A stretch of 64,000 nucleotides of DNA, from NCBI GenBank assembly GCA_020633465.1, contig JACKDN010000012.1, positions 62,001-126,000 of the forward strand. The letters are read 5' to 3'. Positions 42,625 through 54,735 of the stretch are shown piece after piece. The notes beneath the pieces were generated by a model. The model had not been told where the DNA came from, did no database searches, and saw only the letters and a program-made list of their open reading frames with translations. The stretch is from Myxococcales bacterium (GTDB lineage: Bacteria; Myxococcota_A; Bradymonadia; UBA7976; UBA1532). The stretch's first letter is position 1. Each line of letters opens with the position of its first letter. Position numbers and translations under genes: made by a program.

Positions 42625-45171
42625 TCAACCGCCCTCGCCGTGGCCGATGTAGCGGCCGTCCTCCCAGCGCACCTCGTAGGGGCGCGCGGCGTCGGCCTGC
42701 GCGGGGGTCAGGTAGCCGTACTCGACCAGGCGGGCCATCAGCGTCTCCATGCGGTCGGCCCACCAGGCGCCGCCGAACATGCGGCCGCGGCTCTTCATCC
42801 AGGGGCCCTGGTAGGGGGCGGGCTTCAGCATCGCGAGGAAGACGGCCTCGACCGGGTCGAGCGCGCTGGCGGGCTTCTCGAAGTAGTACCGGGCGGCGGG
42901 GCCGATGCCGTACAGGTCGGGGCCGAACTCGATGCAGTTGAGGTACAGCTCGAGCACGCGGTCCTTGCCGACGGCGTGGCCCATGCGGTCGGCCACCAGC
43001 ACCTCCTGCAGCTTGCGGGCGAGCGTCTTCTCGCGGGTGAGGAACAGGTTCTTCACCAGCTGCTGGGCGACGCCGCTGCCGCCGTAGACGAAGCGGCGGC
43101 CGGCCAGGTTGGTGCGCAGGGCGCGCCAGACGAGGCCGCGGTTGATGGCGTGCGTCTCGTAGAAGTCGATCTCCTCGCTGAGGAACATGGCGGCGCCGAC
43201 GTAGGGCGGCAGGCTGCCCAGGGGGACGTACGCGCCGCTGCCCGGGCCGACGGTGACGGCCCGGCGGCCGCTGGTGCCCTCGGTCACGGTGCGCGCGAAG
43301 GGTTGGTTCAGCCAGGCGACGTCGGTGAGATCCGGGCGCGCGCCGCCGACGGTGACGGGCGGCCAGCCGGCGGGGCGGGCGTTGAGGGCGGTCACGCGGC
43401 AGCCGACGCGCAGGCCCTTCAGGTCGAGGGTGAGGGCGTCGGGATCGGCCAGCGGGACGGTGATGTCGAGGTAGGGGGCCATGCGGCCGTCGACCTCGAC
43501 GCGGTCGTAGGGGCCGAGCAGCGCGCGGGGCAGGGCGTCGACGACCGCCTGGCAGTCGGCCTCGTCCAGCCGGGCGTCGAGGTCGACGAAGGGCGCGTCG
43601 GGCAGGCCGGTGACGGTGAGGGCGAGCGTGCCGGCGACGGCGTCGCCCAGGGTCACGCGGGCTTCCTCGACGACGAGGTGGTCGGGCGCGCGGACGACGA
43701 GGGCGCTGAGGCCGGCGCTCACGTCGACGAGCGGGTCTTCGGCCACCGCGGGCGCTTCGAGCCGGCCGTCGTCGACGGTGAGGTCGACCACCGCGACGAA
43801 GGGCAGGTCGCGCAGCCCCCCGGAGGTGCCAGGCAAATCTCGAGGCGCCCCGGAGGTGCCAGGCAAATCTCGAGGCGCCCCGGAGGTGCCAGGCAAATCT
43901 CGGGGCGTCGGCGCGGCGGGGTCGTCCGGCTGATGCAGCGCGGTCAGCGCGACGGCGACCTCGCCGCGGACGCGGCCGCCGACGCGCGCCGGCAGCGGCC
44001 GCCGGGGCAGCGGCGGCGGCGGGCGCAGCAGGTCGAAGGCCGCGCCGATGTCGACGCCGTCCAGGGTGAGCGCGACCGCGCGCGGCAGCCGCGGTCCGAC
44101 CTCGAAGCTGGCCGTCGCCGCGAAGTCGCCGTCGAACGCGCGGCCGCGCAGGTCGACCACGCCGTCCTCGGCCCAGCCCTCGACCTGCTCGGCCAGCATC
44201 AGCGGGCCCTCGGGGCGCAGCAGCCCCAGGCGCAGGTTCTTCGCGGTCAGCCGCAGGGGCAGCGGCACGTTCGGCGGCGGACGCTCGGCGGCCTCGGCGG
44301 GCGGGGGGGCGCTCGCCTGCGCCGGTGGCGGCCACGCGCCCAGCACCGTGGCGTCCTCGACGCCGACGCTCCAGCCCGCGCCCGGCGCCTTGCGGATCAC
44401 CAGGTCGCCCTCGGCCCGCAGGCTGGGCGTCTTGCGCGCCCCCAGCCGCAGCGAAGCGTCGCGCAGCCGGATGTCGGCCTCGCCCTCGGCCCACGCGAAG
44501 TCGGCCGAGGGCACGACGATCTCGCGCCCGCTGCGCACGATGTGCAGCGCGGCGCCGCCCTCGCGGCCGCTGACCGACAGCTCCGCGGTGCCCCCGGCCG
44601 GCTGTACGCGCCCGGTCACCTGCAGCGGCGCCGCCACCAGCCCCCAGGACAGGTCGGCCGCGCCCTCCACCACCGTCGCGTCGCCGTCCGGCCGCGCCGT
44701 CATGTGCGCGTCGTCCACCCGGAACAGCATCACGCCGCCGCGCCGCACGATCGCCCGCACGCCGTGCACCTCGAGCGCCGGCAGCGCCTCGGGCAGCTCG
44801 AGCCGCCCGCGCGGCGCCGCGCCCTCGACCGGCGCGGCGTCCCCGTCGGGCAGGTCGAGCGTGACGTCGACCTCGTCGAGCACCACCCGCGCGACGCGCG
44901 GCGGCAGCGCCCAGGCCAGCTCGACGCGCGCGGTGCCCACCGTGCCCTTCGCGTTGGCGGCGTCCACCCGCAGGTCGGGCACCGTCACGCCCGTGGCCCA
45001 ATCGAAGGTCGGCGCGCCCCACTCGACCGGCACATTGCGCTCGGCCACCTGCACCCGCAGCCGCGCGTCCAGCCAGCGCAGCGCCAGGCCGGGGCCGAAC
45101 GCCACCGCCGCCGCCAGCAGGGCGGTCAGGGCGACCAATACGACGAGCCAGCGGCGGCGAGCGCGGGTCAT
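42625..45171 (-). CDS. AsmA/TamB-like protein fused to a GT51 peptidoglycan glycosyltransferase
   Basis: 848 residues. A short N-terminal membrane anchor (WLVVLVALTALLAAAVAFGP) is followed by about 600 residues of beta-rich sequence of the AsmA/TamB kind (repeats of LRVDAANAKGTVGTARVEL, LRAEGDLVIRKA, VEGWAEDGVVDLRG). From about 655 the GT51 catalytic domain appears: AMFLSEEIDFYETHAINRG (catalytic Glu motif), YGGSGVAQQLVKNLFLTR (motif 2), LARKLQEVLVA (motif 3), ELYLNCIEFGPDLYGIGPAA (motif 4) and DPVEAVFLAMLKPAP (motif 5). GT51 polymerises lipid II glycan strands; no transpeptidase domain follows. Joining it to an AsmA-like stem is unusual. Three copies of PGTSGAPRDL (about 422-452) arise from tandem repeats at 43821. 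Confidence 0.87.
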   Translation of the reverse strand: MTRARRRWLVVLVALTALLAAAVAFGPGLALRWLDARLRVQVAERNVPVEWGAPTFDWATGVTVPDLRVDAANAKGTVGTARVELAWALPPRVARVVLDEVDVTLDLPDGDAAPVEGAAPRGRLELPEALPALEVHGVRAIVRRGGVMLFRVDDAHMTARPDGDATVVEGAADLSWGLVAAPLQVTGRVQPAGGTAELSVSGREGGAALHIVRSGREIVVPSADFAWAEGEADIRLRDASLRLGARKTPSLRAEGDLVIRKAPGAGWSVGVEDATVLGAWPPPAQASAPPPAEAAERPPPNVPLPLRLTAKNLRLGLLRPEGPLMLAEQVEGWAEDGVVDLRGRAFDGDFAATASFEVGPRLPRAVALTLDGVDIGAAFDLLRPPPPLPRRPLPARVGGRVRGEVAVALTALHQPDDPAAPTPRDLPGTSGAPRDLPGTSGAPRDLPGTSGGLRDLPFVAVVDLTVDDGRLEAPAVAEDPLVDVSAGLSALVVRAPDHLVVEEARVTLGDAVAGTLALTVTGLPDAPFVDLDARLDEADCQAVVDALPRALLGPYDRVEVDGRMAPYLDITVPLADPDALTLDLKGLRVGCRVTALNARPAGWPPVTVGGARPDLTDVAWLNQPFARTVTEGTSGRRAVTVGPGSGAYVPLGSLPPYVGAAMFLSEEIDFYETHAINRGLVWRALRTNLAGRRFVYGGSGVAQQLVKNLFLTREKTLARKLQEVLVADRMGHAVGKDRVLELYLNCIEFGPDLYGIGPAARYYFEKPASALDPVEAVFLAMLKPAPYQGPWMKSRGRMFGGAWWADRMETLMARLVEYGYLTPAQADAARPYEVRWEDGRYIGHGEGG
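43821..43903. repeat. In-frame 30-bp tandem repeat bearing the dispersed repeat core
   Basis: Two identical 30-bp units (43821-43850, 43851-43880) and a third matching its first 22 or so bases (from 43881). Each contains GGAGGTGCCAGGCAAATCTC. As 30 is a multiple of three the reading frame of the GT51 protein stays open through them. Confidence 0.85.
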
Positions 45172-45235
45172 GGCGTGGGGGATGCGTCGGGGGACGTCGC
45201 GGTGTCACCCGAGCACCCGATCGTCCGGGCGGCGC

Positions 45236-45649
45236 TCACAGACTCAGCAGCTTGGCCAGGTCCGTGGGGGCGTAGACGGGCAGGGTCGCGCGCCCGAAGT
45301 CCCGGGCGTTGCGCGTGACGATCGCGGTGGCGCCCGCGTCGACCGCCGCCGCGTGCAGGACGGCGTCCTCGTAGTCGCCGAACCCGGCGTCGAGGGCCGC
45401 CCTCAGCTGCGTCCGCGTGACCGGCGCGACCTCGAAGAGGTCGAGCAACGTGCCGATGTGGCGGCTGGCAGCCTCTCGGCCCGCCGCCTTCCCGATCAGG
45501 TAGTGAATCGTGGTGATCGTCGTCGCCCCCAGCAGGCCGGGGAGCTCGCCCGACTCGACCCGCGAGATCAGCTGCGCGGCGACCGAGGCATGAGGCTCGC
45601 GCGCCAGCAACAGATCCAGCACCACGTTCGTGTCGAACAGCACCCTCAC
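45236..45649 (-). CDS. PIN-domain toxin
   Basis: 137 residues from a GTG that overlaps the antitoxin stop (GTGA). It starts MRVLFDTNVVLDLLLAREPH, with further active-site acids in GFGDYEDAVLHAAAVDAGAT and a C-terminal IVTRNARDFGRATLPVYAPT block, typical of the PIN_3 type. It would be a Mg2+-dependent ribonuclease. The Glu usually at the second position is less clear than in the vapC at 42196. It lies between a GT51 gene and the antitoxin, on the same strand. Confidence 0.9.
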   Translation of the reverse strand: MRVLFDTNVVLDLLLAREPHASVAAQLISRVESGELPGLLGATTITTIHYLIGKAAGREAASRHIGTLLDLFEVAPVTRTQLRAALDAGFGDYEDAVLHAAAVDAGATAIVTRNARDFGRATLPVYAPTDLAKLLSL

Positions 45650-45888
45650 GCGTGCTTCCGAGCCAGGTGGTCGCGATGGTCCGCCTCGTCGACGTCGACG
45701 TCGGCCAGCGCGCCGTACAAGGAACGCACGCGCGGGGTCATCGCGATCTCCGCATCGGTCGGGGGCGCGTCGAGCTGGGCGAAGTAGTCGGCGACCATCG
45801 CGGACACCGAACGCCCGCGCGCGCGAGCGTGCGCCTTGGCCCGTCGCACCAGCTCGTCGTCGAGGCGCAGCGTCAATTTGGTCTGCAT
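45646..45888 (-). CDS. Ribbon-helix-helix antitoxin
   Basis: 80 residues from the ATG with AGGAG upstream. The first 35 residues (MQTKLTLRLDDELVRRAKAH ARARGRSVSAMVADYF) form a ribbon-helix-helix DNA-binding domain. The tail (AMTPRVRSLYGALADVDVDEADHRD) is acidic and would bind the PIN toxin encoded directly after it with a 4-base overlap. Unlike the other antitoxins in the window it has a normal leader and ribosome-binding site. An in-frame ATG at 45912 would add eight residues. Confidence 0.85.
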   Translation of the reverse strand: MQTKLTLRLDDELVRRAKAHARARGRSVSAMVADYFAQLDAPPTDAEIAMTPRVRSLYGALADVDVDEADHRDHLARKHA

Positions 45889-45966
45889 CGCGGGCTCCTG
45901 ACGTACAAACATCGACGAAACTACACGTCCGGGGACCCGGCGGCAAACCGTCCTCCAGCGCCCGCC

Positions 45967-48141
45967 TCAGAACCTCAGCTCGCCCGCCGGCTTCGGCACC
46001 TTCGGCGGCGGCAGGAAGCTGCGCAGCAGCGCCTCGCGCTCGGCGTCGGGGGCCCAGAGCGTGGCGTTGCGCACGACGTGATCGGTGATCTTGCGGGCGT
46101 AGTTGCGCGTCTCGTGCGCCCCGATCTCTTCCATCATCACGTCGAAGGGCACCTCGCCCACGGTCTCGAGGTGCTCGGCCACCCGCAGGGGGCCGCCGTT
46201 GTAGGCGGCGGCGGCCAGCAGGGGCGCGTCGCCGAACTCGGCGCGCAGCGCGTCGAGGTACCAGGCCGCCTGGCGCAGCGCGACGCCGGGCTCGAACAGC
46301 GCGTCGTCGAAGAAGTCGCCGCGCGGGAAGCCCAGGCGCGCGGCGATGCGGTGACCGGTGCGGGGCAGGATCTGCATCGCCCCGAGCGCGCCGGCGTGGC
46401 TGCGCGCGCGGTGCTTGAACCGGCTCTCCTGCAGCGCGTGCGACAAGAGCCACCAAGGGGACACGCCGTGCAGCCGGCCCGCGGCGCGCGCCAGGGGCAG
46501 CCACGCCGGCGGGTACGCTTCGGCGGCGGCCTCGGCGCCCGCCTCGGCCAGGCCCGCGTTCCACGGCAGCCGCCGCGACGCCTGCCTCTTCCACGCGCTC
46601 GCGTGCCGCTCGAGCAGCAGGTCCAGATCGCGCTCCAGCCGCGCCTCGCCCTCGCGCCCCAGCGTGCGGCGGTACGACGGCACGTCGACGCCGCGCGCCA
46701 GGTCGGGATAGCCGGCGCCGACCAGCAGGCGCACCGCGCGCAGCGGCTGCGCGGCGCGTCGGCCCAGCCGGCGCTCGACCGGGCGCAGATCGGGCATCGG
46801 GGGCGGCGCGAGGGGCCAGCCCTTCGGGCGCGCCGGCAGCGCGGCCGGCTCGCCGCGCAGCGACGCGCCGAAGGCCGCGCCCAAGAGCCCGTAGTAGCTC
46901 AGCGGCGCGTGCCGGGCCAGCGCCGCCAGCTGCGCCGCCGCCGCCGCCCGGTCGCCCTCGATCGCGTGGCACCGCGCCGTCCAGTAGCGCGCCTTGGGCC
47001 CCTCGAGCAGGTTGTCGCGGTCCAGCATGTCGGCCCACGCCGCGCGCGCCGCCGGACAGTCGCCCTTGCGGAAGTGCGCCCAGCCCACGAACCACGCCCA
47101 CTTCACGTGGTCGGGCCGCCGCACCGCCAGGAACCTCGCGTGATCCGCCAGGGCCGCGTCGTAGCGCCCGCCCTGGTGCATCAGCCGCCCCACTTGATAG
47201 CCGGCGCTCAGCGCGAACCGCCCGCGCGGCGCGCGATCCAGGTAGGTCAGCATCGCCGCCCGCGCGTCGTCCCAGCGCTGCAGGTTGCCCAGCACCAAGC
47301 CCCGCCGGAACCACGCCTCGTCGGCCAGCTTCGCGTCCTCGCCGGCGATCACCCGGTCGAGCAGGCTCAGCGCGTCGACGTAATCCTCGCGCAGCCGCAT
47401 CCGCGCGATCGCCTGCGTCAGCCGCGCCTGCTGCCGCGCGTCGGCCGGCTGCCGCTCGTCGGCGGCGATGCGCGCCAGATCCGGCTCGACCAGGTCGTAG
47501 GCGCGCTGCGCGAACAGCCGCTCGGCGCGCGCCCGCTGATCGGCGGGCGACAGCGTCTCGGGATCCCGCTCGGCCGCGGCCCGCCGCCCCGGCGGCGTGT
47601 CCGGGTGCTCCACCAGCAGCCGGCGCAGCGCCTCGTCGCGCGCGGCCCCGCTCGACGCGCCGGCCACGCCCTCGAGCGCCCGCGCCCCCAGCACCGCGTG
47701 GTCGGCCAGGCCCATCAGCGCCGGGACGCCGGCGGCGCCCTGCGTCATCGCCAGCCGCAGCGTCGCCTCGTCACGGAAGCGTCGCGGCGCGTCCTCGCGC
47801 GTCAGCAGCGCCCCCGCGAGATCCTTCACCGCCGCGTCGTCCCCGCGCTCGACCGCCGCCTGCAGCCGCAGCCAGTAGCCCACCGCCACCAGCGGCTCGG
47901 GCAGCGCCACCCCGTCGAGCGCCTCGCGCGCGCCCGCCCCGTCGCCCACCAGCAGGTGCGCCCGCGCCCGCAGCACGCCCCACACGGCGCGCGCGTCGTC
48001 GTCCTTCGGGGGATCGAGCCCCAGCACCTCGACGGCGCCCACGGCGTCGCCCACCCGCACCCGGGCGGCGGCGGTGACGAGATCCACGGCCCCGGCGGGC
48101 GTGGCGGCCAGGACGACGAGCAGGACCATCAGCGTGCGCAT
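45967..48141 (-). CDS. slt: Soluble lytic transglycosylase (Slt70-type)
   Basis: 724 residues. A signal peptide (MRTLMVLLVVLAATPAGAVD) leads to about 540 residues of TPR-like helices (AERLFAQRAYDLVEPDLARIA, AGYQVGRLMHQGGRYDAALAD, AWFVGWAHFRKGDCPAARAAW), the doughnut-shaped U-domain of Slt70. The catalytic lysozyme-like domain follows: Glu572 in LSHALQESRFKHRA, then SHAGALGAMQILPRTG and AAAYNGGP with NYARKITDHVVRNATLW. The enzyme cuts peptidoglycan with formation of 1,6-anhydro-muramic acid. The arrangement and length match Slt70 well. It is near a GT51 gene; the two make and cut glycan strands respectively, though not in one operon. Confidence 0.95.
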   Translation of the reverse strand: MRTLMVLLVVLAATPAGAVDLVTAAARVRVGDAVGAVEVLGLDPPKDDDARAVWGVLRARAHLLVGDGAGAREALDGVALPEPLVAVGYWLRLQAAVERGDDAAVKDLAGALLTREDAPRRFRDEATLRLAMTQGAAGVPALMGLADHAVLGARALEGVAGASSGAARDEALRRLLVEHPDTPPGRRAAAERDPETLSPADQRARAERLFAQRAYDLVEPDLARIAADERQPADARQQARLTQAIARMRLREDYVDALSLLDRVIAGEDAKLADEAWFRRGLVLGNLQRWDDARAAMLTYLDRAPRGRFALSAGYQVGRLMHQGGRYDAALADHARFLAVRRPDHVKWAWFVGWAHFRKGDCPAARAAWADMLDRDNLLEGPKARYWTARCHAIEGDRAAAAAQLAALARHAPLSYYGLLGAAFGASLRGEPAALPARPKGWPLAPPPMPDLRPVERRLGRRAAQPLRAVRLLVGAGYPDLARGVDVPSYRRTLGREGEARLERDLDLLLERHASAWKRQASRRLPWNAGLAEAGAEAAAEAYPPAWLPLARAAGRLHGVSPWWLLSHALQESRFKHRARSHAGALGAMQILPRTGHRIAARLGFPRGDFFDDALFEPGVALRQAAWYLDALRAEFGDAPLLAAAAYNGGPLRVAEHLETVGEVPFDVMMEEIGAHETRNYARKITDHVVRNATLWAPDAEREALLRSFLPPPKVPKPAGELRF

Positions 48142-48213
48142 GGACCGCACTCTGACCCAGGCCGCCCGCGCAGCGCAAAGCGTCACGACGCCCGGCGCGG
48201 CGCTACCGCGCGT

Positions 48214-48483
48214 TCACGCGCCCATCGCCTCTTCCTTGGTCAGCACCGGCACGATCTCGACCCGCACCAGCCCCTCGAAGGGCGCCATGATCGCGTCGAG
48301 CGCCGCGCGGTCGGGCACCTCGAGCACCGAGTACGAGCCGCTGCGATCGGCCTTGATGTAGTCGCACTCGAGCGTCACGCCGGCGGGGACGTGCGCGTAG
48401 AACCGCTGCATCGCGGCGTACAGGCGCCCGCGCTGGGCGTCGTCGAGATCGGGCACCTGCAGGCTGTGGACGAGGAAGCGCAT
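48214..48483 (-). CDS. Small DUF3303-like protein
   Basis: 89 residues; ATG after CCGGAG. It begins MRFLVHSLQVPDLDDAQRGR LYAAMQRFYAHVPAGVTLEC and ends with RAALDAIMAPFEGLVRVEIVPVLT. The size and the pattern (opening strand, helix, 'CDYIKADRSGSYSVLEVPDR') are those of a ferredoxin-like dimeric alpha/beta-barrel or DUF3303-type protein, usually of unknown role. It is divergent from the kinase gene with a 103-bp gap and is followed by the Slt gene on its own strand. Confidence 0.75.
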   Translation of the reverse strand: MRFLVHSLQVPDLDDAQRGRLYAAMQRFYAHVPAGVTLECDYIKADRSGSYSVLEVPDRAALDAIMAPFEGLVRVEIVPVLTKEEAMGA

Positions 48484-48586
48484 GGCAGCTCCGGGGGTGG
48501 TGGCGTCGGCCGCCAAAGGAAGAACCATGCCAGCGCAAAGGCCCCCGGGTCGCCGCGTCCCCCCCACGGAGCGAGGGGAGGTTCCC

Positions 48587-52009
<3,423 letters not shown>

Positions 52010-52015
52010 GGCGGG

Positions 52016-53434
52016 CTACTCGCCGGGGACCGTGTGGTCGACCGGCTCGACGCGCGGGCGCTCGTTCAGGTCGTGGCGCAGGGCCGAGATGGCGTCGTAG
52101 ACGCTGCGGCGCACGCGGTTGATGCCGCCGAGCGGCGCGTGCTCGGGCAGCGAGTGCCAGGGGTTGAAGCTCAGGTGCTCGCAGAAGTCGGTCTGCGCCG
52201 GGCTGTCGAAGCGCTGCGTCGGGACGTGGATGCGGCCCGCCACGAGGTAGGGCGACTTCTCGGCGTCCCACTCGAGCGACGGATCCTCGATGGGCATGGT
52301 CTCGGGGTCGATCTGGGCCTGCACCATGAACTCGAAGCAGCGATCGCCGGCCGAGAGCTGCTCGGCCATCACCTCGGCCAGGTAGTCCGGGCCCGCGCCG
52401 TCGGGCCGCTTGTTGGACTCGCCCTCGCAGGGCCGCGCGCTGTACTTCACCGAGTAGGCGTCGCCCAGCTTGTAGGGCGTGGTGCTCCAGTAGCGCGACT
52501 GCAGGGGGCTCGCGATCTTCTTCGCCAGCGTCTTCAGCGTGATCGTCAGCTCGCGGAAGTTCCACTCGAGCGGGTTCAGCCCGAAGAAGAAGCTGACCGG
52601 GTTCCCATCGAACGCCTTCTGCGAGAACTCCACGTAATCGTAGGCGTTTCGCACCATCAGCACCGGCGTGTTGATCAGCAGGAAGTCCTGCGTCTGGGCG
52701 TCCTTCTCCTTCTCGAGGATCTTGGCGCCGGGCACCTCCATCAGCTTGATGGCCATGCCGCGGATGTCGCCCTCGGTGTCCGGCGAGGGCGTGAAGCTGC
52801 CGTTGCTGAAGCGAATCCAGGCCGGGTGCTCCTTGCCGTCGTTCGCGAAGATGCCCACGCGCATGTCGGCGGGCAGGGCGTCGTTGTCCACCTCGAAGAA
52901 GGCGCGCACGCAGCCGTGGGCCTTGGGGTGCGCGTCGCGCAGGGCGGGGCGCTGGCCCTCGTCCCACTCGCCCTGCACGTGCTCGAGGCTGGCCTCGACG
53001 ACGGCGGCCGTCGACTCGGCCTCGTCGGCGGGCACGTACTCCTCGTTCAGGCCGGGGCAGAAGCCCTTCTCGACGCCGTAGCCCTTCATCTGGCGGAAGG
53101 CGTACCAGCCCACCCAGTCGACGTCGTCGAGCTGCTCGAGCGTGTCGTAGGGGCGCGCGGCGACGATGTTCTTCGCGGCGGTGCGCCACAGGCTCATGTC
53201 GTCGTCGAGCTGCTCGAGCGTGGCCTGGTTGGCCACGTTCAGCACGCAGGCGGCGGCCCAGCTGCGATCCTCGACGCCGTTCGAGTCGGCCTTGCCCAGG
53301 CTGACGAAGCGATCGTCCTGGCCGTCCTGCCGCTGCTCGAGCTCGGCCTCGGTGTCGTCGGCCTCGCAGCCCACGGCGACGGTGCACAGGGTCGCGGCCA
53401 CTGCCATCGCGGCCGTCTTCGGAAACCAGCGCAT
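52016..53434 (-). CDS. Catalase-family lipoprotein with an N-terminal helix-hairpin-helix motif
   Basis: 472 residues; ATG after GGGGGATGAC. MRWFPKTAAMAVAATLCTVAVGC is a lipoprotein signal. Residues about 65-140 contain a helix-hairpin-helix-like segment (AARPYDTLEQLDDVDWVGWY), otherwise found in DNA-binding or ComEA proteins. The rest follows the catalase-related (srpA-like) fold: HPKAHGCVRAFFEVDNDALP, WIRFSNGSFTPSPDTEGDIR, GMAIKLMEV, TQDFLLINTPVLMVRNAYDY, then RYWSTTPYKLGDAYSVKYS with the Tyr as candidate axial haem ligand. The His of the active site is in AHG. Exported catalase-like enzymes decompose peroxide or act as peroxidases. The HhH part is not a usual partner. Confidence 0.85.
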   Translation of the reverse strand: MRWFPKTAAMAVAATLCTVAVGCEADDTEAELEQRQDGQDDRFVSLGKADSNGVEDRSWAAACVLNVANQATLEQLDDDMSLWRTAAKNIVAARPYDTLEQLDDVDWVGWYAFRQMKGYGVEKGFCPGLNEEYVPADEAESTAAVVEASLEHVQGEWDEGQRPALRDAHPKAHGCVRAFFEVDNDALPADMRVGIFANDGKEHPAWIRFSNGSFTPSPDTEGDIRGMAIKLMEVPGAKILEKEKDAQTQDFLLINTPVLMVRNAYDYVEFSQKAFDGNPVSFFFGLNPLEWNFRELTITLKTLAKKIASPLQSRYWSTTPYKLGDAYSVKYSARPCEGESNKRPDGAGPDYLAEVMAEQLSAGDRCFEFMVQAQIDPETMPIEDPSLEWDAEKSPYLVAGRIHVPTQRFDSPAQTDFCEHLSFNPWHSLPEHAPLGGINRVRRSVYDAISALRHDLNERPRVEPVDHTVPGE

Positions 53435-53540
53435 GTCATCCCCCGATGAGAAAGGGGGCTTCGTAGCACACGCTGGCATCGGCTGGCCACCAGGACTGCA
53501 ATCGTCCGTTGCCACGGCAGCGCGGAGGCCCGCGGGGTGG

Positions 53541-54596
53541 TCAGAAGGGCGCGCCGTCCGCCTGCGTGCCGGGGCTGATCGGCCCGTCGGGGTGAGGCTC
53601 GAGGTCGCCCGTGAGGTCCGGCACGCGCGTCAGCGAGCGGTCGGCGGGCACCTCGGCGCAGGGCGGCCGATCGCAGCCCGGGCCGTAGGAGAAGACGATC
53701 ACCTCGTCGCGCGCGGCGTCGAGCAGGCGCAGCGTGTCGCCGGCGGCGTCCAGGTTCAGGCCGTTGCTGAAGGCGGGATCGGCCGCGTTGACCGTGACGA
53801 ACAGCGCGCCGGTGGCCTCGAGATCGTCGCTGGGGTTGCCGCCGCCGAAGACGACCAGCGCGCGGCCGGCCTCGAGCGTGAAGCCGGCCGGGAACGTGTG
53901 GCGCGGGATGCCCTGCAGGTCGGTCTCGACCAGCACGAAGCCGCCGAGGTCGATCTCCTCGTCCCCCACGTTCACCAGCTCGACGAAGGCGTCGTCGACG
54001 GCGCTGACGTCGCCGTCGTCGTTGGCGTCCGCGTCGATGGCGCCGTCGATCAGCACCTCGTTGAGCACCAGCAGGCCGGCGACGGGGCTGGGGCCGGGGT
54101 CGACGCAGCGGCCGTCGACGCAGGCGCGGAAGTCGAGGCAGCCGGCGGCGCCCGCGCACTCGGGCGGGCCCAGGTCGGGCGGCGAAGCGTCGGGCTGCGG
54201 CGGCGCGGCGTCGGCGAGCGCACCGTCGGCGCGTCACCGTCGGGCGCGTCACCGCCGTCGGGCGCGTCACCGCCGTCGGCCGGGAGCGCGCCGTCGGCGG
54301 TCGCGCCGTCGGCGGTCGCGCCGTCGCCGTCGAGGGGCGTCGCGTCGACGACGGCGCCGTCGCCCGCGGGCCACGGTCGGGGTCGCGTCATCTGCCGCCG
54401 CGTCGGCGCCGCCCGCGTCCCGCTCACCAGCGTCGAGAGGGGCCGCGTCGGCGACGGCGCCGTCCGGCCCGCCCGCGTCCGCGCGCCCCGCGTCCTGCAC
54501 CGCGGCGTCCGCCGCCGGCCCGCCGCCGTCGTCCCCGTCGTCACACCCTGCCACCACCAACCCGACCGCCACCAAGGCGCCCCACAGCCGTGCCAT
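53541..54596 (-). CDS. LTD-domain lipoprotein (two compensating frameshifts in linker)
   Basis: The start is MARLWGALVAVGLVVAGC (lipobox) from an ATG after AGAGGAGG. The Asp/Ala/Gly linker (GCDDGDDGGGPAADAAVQDA) leaves frame near 54368, continues as VVDATPLDGDGATADGATAD in the next frame, and returns near 54225, where a C missing from CGCCCGACG is evident by comparison with two identical neighbouring units. The total length (1056) is again a multiple of three, so the two indels cancel. The C-terminal part (PSPVAGLLVLNEVLIDGAID, then DDAFVELVNVGDEEIDLGGF, LEAGRALVVFGGG and NAADPAFSNGLNLDAAGDTLR) is one lamin-tail domain, an Ig-like fold. Divergent from a second LTD protein. Function unknown. 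Confidence 0.72.
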
Positions 54597-54735
54597 CGAC
54601 GGGCCTCCTCTCGCCCGCCGCTGCGGGCCCCCCTGCCTACCCCGTCCGCCGCCGCACCTCAACCCCCGGCGCGAGGGTGGCGCCACGCACCGCGAAGATG
54701 CTACGTCGCCCGCGACGTCTCACCCGGGGGTTCCC

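Noticed and set aside
43821..43903. CRISPR-like direct repeats
   Set aside because: The three units are contiguous without spacers, in frame within a gene, and no cas gene is near.
45967..47314. Fusion of the PIN toxin with a long upstream frame
   Set aside because: The upstream part is the shadow of the Slt gene on the same strand; the real toxin starts at the GTG overlapping its antitoxin.
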